A stretch of DNA of 64,000 bases from Compostimonas suwonensis (GCF_002797855.1 NZ_PGFB01000007.1:47382-111381), one strand, 5' to 3'. Positions 8,425-16,737 are shown, numbered from the stretch's first letter. Translations and numbers: made by a program. The notes: generated by a model from the sequence alone, not told the origin.

Positions 8425-9257
8425 CCGCTCGCGCCCGGATCTCACTCGCGATCGTTCGCACGATCGCCATCCTCATCCTCCTCGCGATGACACTCCTGCC
8501 GATCGTCTGGGTCATCAGCACGGCGTTCAAGTCGAACAGCGACATCCTCGTCTTCCCGCCGCAGGTGATCCCGTTGAACCCGACGCTCGACAACTTCGTG
8601 CACTTCTTCACGGACGCCTCGACGCTGAGGTTCTTCGGGAACAGCATCATCGCGACCGCGGTCTCGACCGTGTTGACGGTGCTGCTCGCCGTACCCGCCG
8701 CCTATGCGCTCAACGTGCACCGGTTCCCGCGCGACGTCGGACGCCACATCGGTCTCGGATTCCTGCTGCTGCGATTCCTGCCGGCGTTCGCCGTCGTCGT
8801 GCCGCTCTTCGTCATGCTGCGCCAGTTCGGGCTGATCGACACCGTGTTCGCGCTGATCCTCGTCTACACGGCCTTCCATCTGCCGATCGCGATCTGGATG
8901 ATCACGCCCTCCATCGCGCAACTGCCCACCGAGATCCGGGAGGCGGCATCGGTCGACGGCGCAGGACCATTGCGAGCGTTGTGGTTCGTCACCGTTCCGC
9001 TGGTACGTCCCGCTGTCGCGACAGCGGCTGCGTTCTGCTCGATCCTGTCGTGGAACGAGTTCTTCTTCGCCCTGATCTTCACGAACCAGAACGCGCGGAC
9101 CTACCCGATCCTGATCAGCTCGTTCGTGACCGACTCAGGGCCGGAATGGGGATCGATTGCGGTCGCCGCGTTGATGGCGATCATCCCGATCGTCATCATC
9201 TGCGTGTTCCTGCAGCGCAATCTCGTGAGCGGCCTGACCGCCGGAGCGGTGCGGTAG
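8421..9257 (+). CDS. ABC sugar importer permease (MalG type)
   Basis: A 278-residue partner permease with six predicted helices. The EAA motif is seen as EIREAASVDGAGPLRALW, and the segment ending WNEFFFALIFT is typical of MalG/UgpE subunits. The start overlaps the preceding permease by four bases (ATGA). It is the last gene of the operon and is convergent with the IclR gene 16 bp further on. Confidence 0.94.
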   Translation: MTARARISLAIVRTIAILILLAMTLLPIVWVISTAFKSNSDILVFPPQVIPLNPTLDNFVHFFTDASTLRFFGNSIIATAVSTVLTVLLAVPAAYALNVHRFPRDVGRHIGLGFLLLRFLPAFAVVVPLFVMLRQFGLIDTVFALILVYTAFHLPIAIWMITPSIAQLPTEIREAASVDGAGPLRALWFVTVPLVRPAVATAAAFCSILSWNEFFFALIFTNQNARTYPILISSFVTDSGPEWGSIAVAALMAIIPIVIICVFLQRNLVSGLTAGAVR

Positions 9258-9273
9258 CCGTCCAGCCGGCGGG

Positions 9274-10038
9274 TCAGCGAGAGGCCAGCACGGCGGAGAC
9301 GGCCGTCGCCGCGGCGAGAACCCGGACGCCCAGGCGCGCACGGTCCTCGTCACGGTAGCGCACGACGGGCACTACGAGGACGATCGCCGCCACCGCCTCG
9401 TGCGTGCCGTCGGTGATCGCGGCACCGATGCCGATCGTCTGCCCGCTCTCAGCCGGCTTGACACAGTAGCCGTCGCGCCGGACGGCGTCGATGAGGGCGC
9501 GGACCGTCGTCGCGTCGACACCGCCGTGCGCGGCGACGGCCTGCTCGTTCGCTGCCTGGATCGCGTCGCCCACCCGGTCGTCATCCATCGTCGCGAGCAC
9601 GGCGATCCCACCGGCGGCGGCGGTGTCGGCGAAGGCGGTTCCCACCGCCGCGACGATGCGGAGCTCCTGTCGGGTCTCCGCGTGGTCGATCACGACCATC
9701 ACGTGGCCCGGACGGGGAATCGAGAGATGCACCGTCTCGTCGGTGTCGTCGCGCAGGGCCTCCATGACCGGAACCGCCGCCTTGCGCAGCTCGAGCTCGC
9801 TCCGCTCTCCGCGGAGCGCGGAGTGCGCGCGTGCCGAGACCTGCCAGCGGGTGACGTCGCCGTCGACGGCTTCGATCCAGCCGGCGCTCTCGAGGGTGCG
9901 CAGAATCCGTTGGACCGTCGACTTCGAGAATCCGAGCTCGGGGGCCAGCTCCGAGAGCCGCGCAGGCTGACGCTCCGCGACGAGCTCGAAGGCACGCAGG
10001 CTGCGCAGCACGCTCTGCATACCCTGGTCGTCAGTCAC
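9274..10038 (-). CDS. IclR family transcriptional regulator (second copy)
   Basis: A 254-residue IclR protein with a GTG start. The N-terminal winged HTH is seen in LSELAPELGFSKSTVQRILR (residues about 28-47); the effector domain follows with VHLSIPRPGHVMVVIDHAETRQELRIV. The C-terminal ligand part is more diverged than in the first IclR of this window. It lies 33 bp downstream of the aldehyde-dehydrogenase-like gene on the same strand, as the last gene of a three-gene unit, and probably controls that unit through an inverted repeat upstream of the first gene (12599-12616). Confidence 0.9.
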   Translation of the reverse strand: MTDDQGMQSVLRSLRAFELVAERQPARLSELAPELGFSKSTVQRILRTLESAGWIEAVDGDVTRWQVSARAHSALRGERSELELRKAAVPVMEALRDDTDETVHLSIPRPGHVMVVIDHAETRQELRIVAAVGTAFADTAAAGGIAVLATMDDDRVGDAIQAANEQAVAAHGGVDATTVRALIDAVRRDGYCVKPAESGQTIGIGAAITDGTHEAVAAIVLVVPVVRYRDEDRARLGVRVLAAATAVSAVLASR

Positions 10039-10071
10039 AGTTCATCGTGGCACAGAGCGGGCGTGCCCCGA

Positions 10072-11469
10072 TCACGCTGAGCGTACGACACCGCGCGACT
10101 CCATGAGGAAGTCGCCGAGGAACCCGTCATGCGGCACCTGCGGCGCACTCCAATAGGTCGGCCGCGCGCCCACGTAGACGTTGCGGATGCTCGGCTCCGA
10201 CACAATCGCATCGATCAGCTCGCCGTCGCGGGTGATGACCGTCAGCACGAGAGTATCGCGAAGCGCATCGGCGCCGTCCTCCCTCGTCCAGGGCGCCACC
10301 CAGACGCAGGGGAAGCCCAGCTCCACCCTCGCCTGCGGCGATCCGGCCGAGGGCAGCAGATGCACGGCCGGCCGGAGAGCGGCGCTCCCGTCTCCGAGCT
10401 CGTCGACGAGAGATCCAGCGGACTCCCCGATCGGCTCCGCGTCTGCCGCGACCCTCCGGAGGAACTCCTCGACAGCCCGGGCCGACTCCACCGGCTGGAC
10501 GGGCAGGATGGCGTGCTCCTGCTCCGGCCGCGCGCTCGGCAGCATCGCGAGCTTCTCTGCGAGCGCCTCCGCGAATCCGCGGGCATCCCCCTCGATGAGC
10601 ACGGCCGTCGTGTTCGTGCAGCCTGCACCGCCGCTCCTGCTCGCCGAGTCTGCGACGAGGTCGACGTAGGATCGCCAATCGGCGTCGGCGGCGATGAGGA
10701 TCTTCGAGCGGCCGGGACCCTGGGGGTAGACATCCGGGTCGGCCGCATACTTCTGCATGACGGTGTCGCCGCCGTAGACCATGGAGAGATCCGCCAGCCG
10801 AAGCATGGTGTCGGCGACGGCGTGGTCGGTGGGCAGCAGAACGATCTGGTCGTCGCCGAAGCCGGCCTCTCTCAGAGCGGCGACCAGACGGGCCGGCGTG
10901 AAGGGCTCTTTGCGGGACGGGCGCACGGCGACACGATAGCCGAGAGCGAGCGCCTCGATCCAGGCGGCGTGCACGGAGGGATGGTTGCCGGCCACATGAA
11001 CCCCGAAGACGTCGCCGCGACGAGCCCAGAGCGCCGCTCCCTCCTGAGCCGCAGGGTCTCGCCAATCGGCGACGGCGACCGTCGGACGTGCGAGCTGCGC
11101 ATTCTCCCAGGCGTTCTCGCAGCGGTCGGCGACTTTCTCGATGGCCGCACGGACCACTGAGAGGCCGAGTCCCGAGACCCGGCTCACGAGGTGCTGGTAC
11201 TCCTCGACGTCGAGGCCGAGCAGGGTCGCCGAACGGAACAGCTCGCCTGCTCGGCGCAGCGCCTCAACGCGTCGCTCGGCCGGAAGGGTCACCGCCCGGC
11301 GCAGAGCAGACAGGGAGCGCGCGACGAACGCATCGGGCACGAGGCTGATCTGAGCGACCGGGCTGCCCGCGACATCCGAGATCGTCTCCCTCGTGCGTGC
11401 GCGATAGGCACCCGTCGCACCCAGCGCGTCGACCTGCACGAGCTCTGCGGCGTTCGGCTCCGCCCGCAT
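10072..11469 (-). CDS. Aldehyde dehydrogenase-fold acyl reductase (EhpG/LuxC-like)
   Basis: A 465-residue protein of the aldehyde dehydrogenase superfamily. Seen: VAGNHPSVHAAWIEALALG (cofactor domain), MVYGGDTVMQKY, and GAGCTNTTAV with the catalytic Cys. It resembles LuxC-type acyl reductases and the oxidoreductase that partners the phenazine enzyme EhpF more than ordinary aldehyde dehydrogenases. Its ATG shares one base with the stop of the adenylating-enzyme gene (TGATG), so the products are made together. Inferred role: reduce an adenylated (or thioester-bound) acid to the aldehyde with NAD(P)H. The acid is unknown; a dehydrogenase running the other way cannot be excluded. Confidence 0.75.
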   Translation of the reverse strand: MRAEPNAAELVQVDALGATGAYRARTRETISDVAGSPVAQISLVPDAFVARSLSALRRAVTLPAERRVEALRRAGELFRSATLLGLDVEEYQHLVSRVSGLGLSVVRAAIEKVADRCENAWENAQLARPTVAVADWRDPAAQEGAALWARRGDVFGVHVAGNHPSVHAAWIEALALGYRVAVRPSRKEPFTPARLVAALREAGFGDDQIVLLPTDHAVADTMLRLADLSMVYGGDTVMQKYAADPDVYPQGPGRSKILIAADADWRSYVDLVADSASRSGGAGCTNTTAVLIEGDARGFAEALAEKLAMLPSARPEQEHAILPVQPVESARAVEEFLRRVAADAEPIGESAGSLVDELGDGSAALRPAVHLLPSAGSPQARVELGFPCVWVAPWTREDGADALRDTLVLTVITRDGELIDAIVSEPSIRNVYVGARPTYWSAPQVPHDGFLGDFLMESRGVVRSA

Positions 11470-12593
11470 CAGTACACCCCCTCGACCACGGAGACTCCGC
11501 CGAACTCGGACAGCGGTTCGATGTCTGCGATCGAGTCGCCGACCTGGCCCGTCAGCGGCTCGATGCGCAGGGCGGTATCGCGTTCGGCGTTGTTCGGCAG
11601 CAGGAACGACTTGCTCACGTGATTCACGATGACCTGGCCGCGCTCGCCGTAGGCGACGGGCTCCTGAGTCACGGGATCCACGACCGAGAGAGTCACGTAC
11701 GGAGCGACAGAGGGATCGATGATGCAGGGGTCGTCGTCACCGAGGCCGGGCCGTTCCGCTCCGCCCGCACCGAGAGCCATCGTCGTTCCGTATCGGGTCG
11801 AGAGCACGGTGTCGGGCACAAGCTCGGTGCGGTAGTAATGACGGGCCTCGGCATCCATCGACGCACCGCCCCAGACGAGGTAGCGCACGTCCTGCCGGAT
11901 GATGTCGAGCAGATCGTCGCGCTCGAGCATACGTGCGAGCACGGGTGGGGTCACCCGCATCGCGGCCACCGGCTGCCCGCGCAAGACGAAGGCGGCCTGG
12001 TCGATGATGTGCTCGATGTAGTCGTTGACGACATCGGCATGCCCGGCTGATGCCTGCTTCTTGACCCAGCGCGGGTCGAGATCGATGCCGAAGACGAGGC
12101 TGCCCGGACTGTAGACGGAGGCCGCGCGCTTGATCTGCTCGAAAGCCCCATGCGGCCCGGCCGGCAGCATCGCCAGCCAGTTCGCGCCGAGCGGGACGCC
12201 GGCGCGATCGAGCACTGCGGCCTCGCGGTGCGAGAAGAACTCGGCGAACTGCCGCAGAAGTGGAATCCGTTTGGGATCACCCGTCGTGCCACCGCTCTCG
12301 ATCACCGAGACCACGTCGGGGCGGGAACCGAATCCCCGCGGAATGAGATCGGCGACCGCCACTCCCCGCAGCTCATCGGTGACGTTCGGAAACCGCCTCA
12401 GCTGTTCCCAGCTCGTGACGTCGGCGACCGGGTCGAATCCGAGCGTCTTCGCGCGTTCGATCCAGAAGGGGGAGCCCGTCTCGGGACTGAAGTGCCAGCG
12501 CATGGCCGCGTGCACCAGTTCGTCTGGGTCGATGAGGGCATCGGGGGCTGCGTCGAGCACACGCTCGCTTGCTTCTAGAGTTAACTGTTCCAT
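11469..12593 (-). CDS. Carboxylate-activating ANL-type enzyme (EhpF/LuxE-like)
   Basis: A 374-residue protein from the ATG at 12593; a GTG at 12623 would extend it into the presumed operator. Seen: the phosphate-binding loop ESGGTTGDPKRIP (about residue 97), WGGASMD, and RYGTTMALG, which correspond to ANL superfamily motifs A3-A5. The protein stops shortly after GERGQV, so the mobile C-terminal domain of full acyl-CoA synthetases is missing, as in LuxE and the phenazine protein EhpF. It should activate a carboxylic acid as the acyl-AMP for the reductase encoded next. First gene of an operon that ends with an IclR regulator. No carrier-protein gene is nearby. Confidence 0.75.
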   Translation of the reverse strand: MEQLTLEASERVLDAAPDALIDPDELVHAAMRWHFSPETGSPFWIERAKTLGFDPVADVTSWEQLRRFPNVTDELRGVAVADLIPRGFGSRPDVVSVIESGGTTGDPKRIPLLRQFAEFFSHREAAVLDRAGVPLGANWLAMLPAGPHGAFEQIKRAASVYSPGSLVFGIDLDPRWVKKQASAGHADVVNDYIEHIIDQAAFVLRGQPVAAMRVTPPVLARMLERDDLLDIIRQDVRYLVWGGASMDAEARHYYRTELVPDTVLSTRYGTTMALGAGGAERPGLGDDDPCIIDPSVAPYVTLSVVDPVTQEPVAYGERGQVIVNHVSKSFLLPNNAERDTALRIEPLTGQVGDSIADIEPLSEFGGVSVVEGVY

Positions 12594-12598
12594 AATCC

Positions 12599-12616
12599 GG
12601 TATTGTATTCCACAAT
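12599..12616. promoter_or_regulatory. Candidate IclR operator upstream of the acid-reduction operon
   Basis: Two overlapping dyads are seen just upstream of the 12593 start codon: GGTAT-TGT-ATTCC (12599-12611, one mismatch from a perfect IclR-style palindrome) and ATTGT-N5-ACAAT (12602-12616, perfect arms). The location fits autogenous control by the IclR encoded at the end of the operon; binding is inferred. Confidence 0.45.
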
Positions 12617-12645
12617 GTGGCACGTTTACTAGATCCCTGAGAGCT

Positions 12646-13263
12646 CTAGATCCTTGCGAAGCCGGCCTCCGAGACGTGAAGGGAGACAGCGACGGCGTAG
12701 GCCGTCGCCGGGCCGATGACCACCGGCCCGAAGATGAGCACAGAGCCGGCGCCGATCGCCATCGGCGCCGCCAGCGCGATGGCCAGAACCGCCAGCAGGG
12801 TGCCGATGATGGCGAGGAGCCCGGCCCTCCGCGGGCTGAGGAGCGCGGGCGCGAGCACGCTCGCGAGCATCAGGAGGAAGACGACCCACTTCACCCCGGC
12901 CGGGAGCTCCGGTCGCACTCCCGCCACGAACGTGCTCCCGGCGATCACGACGAACGGAATGCCCGCCACGAACGCCAGCCAGCCCCAGACTCGGGCCGCC
13001 CGGCGGCCGACCTCGTCCGTCCACTCGCGCATCAGGCCGACGAAGACCAGCCCGACGACCAGCGCGACGATCTGGATGACGCCGCTGACGATGACGACCA
13101 GGCGACCCGCCGAACCGAGCAGGTGACGGTCGGGGTCGGGGAGGTGGAGCAGCCACGGCAGCCAGAGCGCACCGGTCACGACCCCGATGACGACGATGCG
13201 GAACAGCTGGAGGCGCACTCGCGCCCACCACGGCGGCGGACACTGGTACGGTGTGGACGTCAT
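12646..13263 (-). CDS. Multi-spanning membrane protein, function unknown
   Basis: A 205-residue protein from the ATG at 13263 (the longer frame adds an Arg-rich lead that looks non-coding). About six hydrophobic segments are seen: LFRIVVIGVVTGALWLPWLL, VVIVSGVIQIVALVVGLVFV, WGWLAFVAGIPFVVIAG, a WVVFLLMLASVLAPALL stretch, and two more near the C-terminus ending GPVVIGPATAYAVAVSL. No known domain recognised. It stands alone between the acid-reduction operon (30 bp gap plus promoter) and the MBL hydrolase gene. Confidence 0.7.
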   Translation of the reverse strand: MTSTPYQCPPPWWARVRLQLFRIVVIGVVTGALWLPWLLHLPDPDRHLLGSAGRLVVIVSGVIQIVALVVGLVFVGLMREWTDEVGRRAARVWGWLAFVAGIPFVVIAGSTFVAGVRPELPAGVKWVVFLLMLASVLAPALLSPRRAGLLAIIGTLLAVLAIALAAPMAIGAGSVLIFGPVVIGPATAYAVAVSLHVSEAGFARI

Positions 13264-13389
13264 GGTCCATGACCCTGCCAGCAGCAGATGAACGGCCGGC
13301 GACCGCGGCCGACCTCGCCGGGTCGCCGAGCCTCGCCCGGCACGCCGACGACGCCGGGCTGATGACACGCCCCTGCCGCAGCCCGCCGA

Positions 13390-14103
13390 CTAGCGTTCGC
13401 CGCCGCGCACCTCGGACTCGACGGAGGCGGGGTCGATCTTCCAGGGCGTGCCGTGGCCGGGCAGCACCCAGCTCGCCGTCACGCCGGCGAGCCTGCCGAG
13501 CGAGTCGAGGGCGAGAGCCGGATCGTCGGTGAACGGCGCCGGCTGCGGTCCGGTCGTGCCCGTGAGAACATGGCGCGTCGTGAGGGCGTCGCCGACGAAG
13601 ACCGCGTCGGCGACCGGCACGTGCACGGCGATGCTGCCCGGGGAGTGGCCCGGCATCCCGATCACAACGGGCGAGCCCGGCAGCGGCAGCACATCGCCGT
13701 CGGCCACCTCCCGCACCTCGGTGAGATACCTCGTGCGCAGGCCGCCCTTGCGCAGCGAGTAGCCGAAGAAGGCGAGCGTCGCGCCGAGCCTCATCCTCCC
13801 GATCTCCGTCTTGGGCTTGTCGCCGCCCTTCGCCCGGTCGGAGTCGGCGGCGTGCACGTAGACGGGAACGCCCTTCTCCCGGCGCAGGCGCTCGGCGAAC
13901 CCCAGATGGTCGCTGTCTCCGTGGGTCAGGATGACGCCGCGCACGTCGTCCAGACTGCGACCCATCGCGGCCAGCTCGCGGTTCAGGTCTTTCCAGTGAC
14001 CGGCGAGACCGGCGTCGATCACGGTGACCCCCTCATCCGTCTCGACGAGGTAGGCCGCGACGATGTCGTTGCCGATGCGGTGCAGGTGCGGGCCGAGCTT
14101 CAT
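13390..14103 (-). CDS. MBL-fold metallo-hydrolase
   Basis: A 237-residue metallo-beta-lactamase fold protein. The ATG at 14103 has a GGAG ribosome site; an upstream in-frame start would overlap the operator. Seen: the metal motif THGDSDHLGF (HxxxDH form), PGHSPGSIAVHV with the next His, VFVGDAL with the bridging Asp, and a final LPGHGTPW. Such proteins include glyoxalase II-like and lactonase-like hydrolases; the substrate is not evident. Divergent from a TetR gene with two palindromes between, so likely TetR-controlled. Confidence 0.88.
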   Translation of the reverse strand: MKLGPHLHRIGNDIVAAYLVETDEGVTVIDAGLAGHWKDLNRELAAMGRSLDDVRGVILTHGDSDHLGFAERLRREKGVPVYVHAADSDRAKGGDKPKTEIGRMRLGATLAFFGYSLRKGGLRTRYLTEVREVADGDVLPLPGSPVVIGMPGHSPGSIAVHVPVADAVFVGDALTTRHVLTGTTGPQPAPFTDDPALALDSLGRLAGVTASWVLPGHGTPWKIDPASVESEVRGGER

Positions 14104-14149
14104 GGGGTTCTCCTTCTCGCGGTCATACCCTCTCGCGGGCGTGGACAAG

Positions 14150-14190
14150 GCTACGATACGTAGCTATGATGGCTATTGTCAATAGCCATC
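14150..14190. promoter_or_regulatory. Double TetR operator between MBL hydrolase and TetR genes
   Basis: Two palindromes lie side by side in the 111-bp divergent gap. At 14168-14190 there are perfect 11-bp arms (GATGGCTATTG and its complement) around a single T. At 14150-14164 there are 6-bp arms GCTACG / CGTAGC around ATA. The larger one has the size and symmetry of a TetR site. Binding by the adjacent TetR protein is inferred. Confidence 0.7.
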
Positions 14191-14214
14191 ACGTCGATGC
14201 CCCAGGAGTTCCGG

Positions 14215-14739
14215 ATGCCCACACCAGACCGCACCTCGCTCGACGCCATCGTGACCGCCGGCCGCGACATCCTCGAGTCGAACGGGCCGGCAGGCCTCAC
14301 CATGCAGGCCGTCGCCGTGCGCGTGGGCGTCAAGGCTCCCTCTCTCTACAAGCGCGTGAAAGACCGGAACGCCCTGCTGCGCCTCGTCGCCGACGCCACG
14401 GTCGACGACCTCGCCGCACGCCTGACCGGGAGCGGCGGGCTCCCGGAGCTTGCGCGAACGTTCCGGGCGTTCGCGAGGGAGCGGCCCGAGGCCTTCCGCG
14501 TGATGTTCTCCGGCGACGCCTCCCCCGACGCCCTCGCCCGGGTGAGCGCCCCCGTGCTGCGCCTCGCGGGCGAGCTCGTCGGCGAGCACGACGCGCTCTC
14601 GGCCGCGCGACTCATCACCGCCTGGGCCAGCGGCTTCATCACCATGGAGCTGGCCGGCGCCTTCCAGCTCGGCGGCTCCATCGACGAGGCCTTCGAGTTC
14701 GGCCTCGAACGGCTCGCGCGGGCACTGTCGACATCTTGA
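14215..14739 (+). CDS. TetR/AcrR family transcriptional regulator
   Basis: A 174-residue regulator; the ATG at 14215 follows CAGGAG, whereas the longer TTG frame would start inside the operator. The HTH is seen in LTMQAVAVRVGVKAPSLYKRV (about residues 26-46), followed by a C-terminal ligand domain of the WHG type (FRVMFSGDASPDALARV). It probably represses itself and the divergent MBL-fold hydrolase gene. Confidence 0.9.
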   Translation: MPTPDRTSLDAIVTAGRDILESNGPAGLTMQAVAVRVGVKAPSLYKRVKDRNALLRLVADATVDDLAARLTGSGGLPELARTFRAFARERPEAFRVMFSGDASPDALARVSAPVLRLAGELVGEHDALSAARLITAWASGFITMELAGAFQLGGSIDEAFEFGLERLARALSTS

Positions 14740-14771
14740 GCCGATCGATCACACTGGATCGGGGAACGGTC

Positions 14772-15374
14772 TTAGAGACCGCGCACGGCCGCGAGAACCA
14801 GCGTGCGTGCGACATCCTTCTCGTGGGGCACGGCGTCGAGCCCCTGGAAGCACGCGAAGAAGGCCTGCTGGAACGCGGCACCCACGAGCAGGCGGGCGAT
14901 CGAGCCCGTGTCGGCGTCGTGCGGCAGCCGGCCGAGTTCGACCTCGTCGTCGAGGTAGCTCTGGACGATGAGCACCGGCGCCTCGGGCCCGCCCCCGTGG
15001 GCCGTCACCCCGGAGCGGTGGGCCGCGAGCAGCGCCGGGGTGCCGAAGATCGAGGCGGCCATCGGGAACGACCGCACGTAGAAGGCGAGCAGCTGCTCGA
15101 CGAGGAGGGTCAGGTTGGCGGCGACGGTGGCGGCACCGACGAGCTCGGCGGGCAGCTGCAGCTGCGGCATCCGCTCTTCGAGCACTCGCATGAAGAGGTC
15201 CTGCTTGTCGGCGAAGTGCTTGTAGAGCATCGGCTCGGAGTACCCCGCGACCTGCGCGATCTGCTTGGTCGTCGTCGCCGCGATGCCCTTCTCGCGCATG
15301 ACGGCGGCCGCGGCGTCGAGGATGCGGTCGCGCGCGCCGCGAGTCGGTTCCTGCGAGCTGAGCGTGGATTCCAT
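14772..15374 (-). CDS. TetR/AcrR family transcriptional regulator
   Basis: A 200-residue TetR protein with the HTH ATTTKQIAQVAGYSEPMLYKHF at residues about 33-54 (quoted here only in part: TKQIAQVAGYSEPMLYKHF). Its C-terminal domain is helical, with no recognised ligand signature. It is divergent from an NAD(P)-binding protein gene, with two strong inverted repeats in the 116-bp gap, and probably controls both. Confidence 0.88.
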   Translation of the reverse strand: MESTLSSQEPTRGARDRILDAAAAVMREKGIAATTTKQIAQVAGYSEPMLYKHFADKQDLFMRVLEERMPQLQLPAELVGAATVAANLTLLVEQLLAFYVRSFPMAASIFGTPALLAAHRSGVTAHGGGPEAPVLIVQSYLDDEVELGRLPHDADTGSIARLLVGAAFQQAFFACFQGLDAVPHEKDVARTLVLAAVRGL

Positions 15375-15390
15375 GGCGCCCCCTTGACGG

Positions 15391-15433
15391 GTTAGTGAAC
15401 ACTAACAATACTAGTGGTTAGCGAACACTAACC
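15391..15433. promoter_or_regulatory. Pair of TetR operators upstream of the TetR gene
   Basis: GTTAGTG-AA-CACTAAC (15391-15406, perfect 7-bp arms) and GGTTAG-CGAACA-CTAACC (15416-15433, perfect 6-bp arms) are near-identical copies 26 bp apart. The first lies next to the TTGACG-like hexamer at 15384-15389. They are the obvious target for the adjacent TetR protein. Confidence 0.75.
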
Positions 15434-15490
15434 ACAGGCGGTCGTGATCGGGAGCAGTCGCGAGACAGGCCGGTAGAGCAGGAGGCAGTC

Positions 15491-16126
15491 ATGAAGATCG
15501 CAGTCATCGGGGCAACGGGAGGCACCGGCATCCAGATCGTCGAGCGTGCCGTCGCGCGCGGCCACGAGGTCACGGCCGTCGTGCGCGATCCCGCGAAACT
15601 CGCCGCGCTCACGGGCGCGCGGGTCGAGGTGGCGCGGGCCGATGCGCGGGACGCCGAGGCCCAGGCCAGAGCCTTCAGCGGCTCCGATGTCGTGATCTCT
15701 GCCATCGGCGCCCCGCCCGGGAAGGACGCCGATCACACCATCCTCCGCGACGGCATCCGAGCGGCCCTCGCCGCGATGGACGCCGCCGGCGTGCGCCGCC
15801 TCATCGCCGTGAGCGGCAGCGGCCACAGCACCGACGGCGACGGCGTGTTCATGCGCTACATCACGAAGCCGATCGTGCAGGCGATCCTGAAAGACACCTT
15901 CACCGACATGAAGGCCATGGAGGCCCTCATCCGCGCGAGCGACGTCGAGTGGACGATCGTGCGGCCGCCGCAGCTGACCGACAGGCCCCCGCGCGGCCGA
16001 TACCGTTCGCGCATCACCGTCAACCCGCCCGGTGCCCGGATCACGCGCGCCGACCTCGCCGACGCGATCCTCGACGCCCTCGCGAGGGAGGACACCCGCG
16101 ACGCGGTGCTCGCAGTCGCGAACTGA
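15491..16126 (+). CDS. NAD(P)-binding (NmrA/atypical SDR) oxidoreductase-like protein
   Basis: A 211-residue Rossmann protein with the N-terminal dinucleotide motif GATGGTG at residues 7-13 and the NmrA/BVR-B-like features VISAIGAPPG and LIAVSGSG. The classical SDR YxxxK catalytic pair is not obvious, so it may be a flavin-reductase-like or redox-sensing member. ATG at 15491 with an AGGAGG-like site just upstream. Probably controlled by the divergent TetR protein. Confidence 0.85.
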   Translation: MKIAVIGATGGTGIQIVERAVARGHEVTAVVRDPAKLAALTGARVEVARADARDAEAQARAFSGSDVVISAIGAPPGKDADHTILRDGIRAALAAMDAAGVRRLIAVSGSGHSTDGDGVFMRYITKPIVQAILKDTFTDMKAMEALIRASDVEWTIVRPPQLTDRPPRGRYRSRITVNPPGARITRADLADAILDALAREDTRDAVLAVAN

Positions 16127-16155
16127 GGCGGGCAGCTCGTCACACGGGCGAACTG

Positions 16156-16599
16156 CTATCTCAGGTGCTCGCCCAGCGAGTCGAGCGCCTGCTGCCAGCC
16201 GTCGTAGAAGCTCCTGTCGCCCTTCCTCCCCGCGACGCCGCGCAGATCGAAGATCATGCGCGTGCCGCCGTCGAGCCGCTCGAGGGTGATCGTGACCACC
16301 GGGCTGTCGTCCGGGTCGCCGTCGGGATAGCCCCAGGTGAACACGAGGCGCTCGAACGGCGAGACCTCGCGATAGACGCCCGCCGCGACGAACCGGTCGC
16401 CGGTGACGTCGTCCACCATCGTGTAGGTGTACCGGCCGCCCACGCGTGCGTCGATCCGCACGGTCTCGCGAGGCGTGCTCATCCCCCGCGGATGCCACCA
16501 CTGCGCCGCGGAGTCGGGGGTCAACCACGCCTCCCAGATCTCCTCCGAACTCGCGTCGAAGGTGCGGGCGAGCGTGAAGCCCGTGGACGCGTCGATCAT
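16156..16599 (-). CDS. SRPBCC/AHSA1 (activator of Hsp90 ATPase-like) domain protein
   Basis: A 147-residue single-domain START/SRPBCC protein. Seen: the N-terminal ARTFDASSEEIWEAWL, WWHPRGM, and the C-terminal GWQQALDSLGEHL helix typical of the AHSA1 family. These small proteins bind hydrophobic ligands; many sit near ArsR regulators, but none is here. Convergent with the NAD(P)-binding protein gene (29 bp apart). Function unknown. Confidence 0.87.
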   Translation of the reverse strand: MIDASTGFTLARTFDASSEEIWEAWLTPDSAAQWWHPRGMSTPRETVRIDARVGGRYTYTMVDDVTGDRFVAAGVYREVSPFERLVFTWGYPDGDPDDSPVVTITLERLDGGTRMIFDLRGVAGRKGDRSFYDGWQQALDSLGEHLR

Positions 16600-16737
16600 C
16601 GTTGCCCTCCTTCACCGGTTACGACCCGGCGGTCACGTTCACCGCGACTCTTGAGATGCTAAGGGCTGGTCGAGCCGGACGACAGGGGTTCCCGCCACTT
16701 CAGCGACCACGCGTCATCCCTCGCAGCATCCGTCGCG

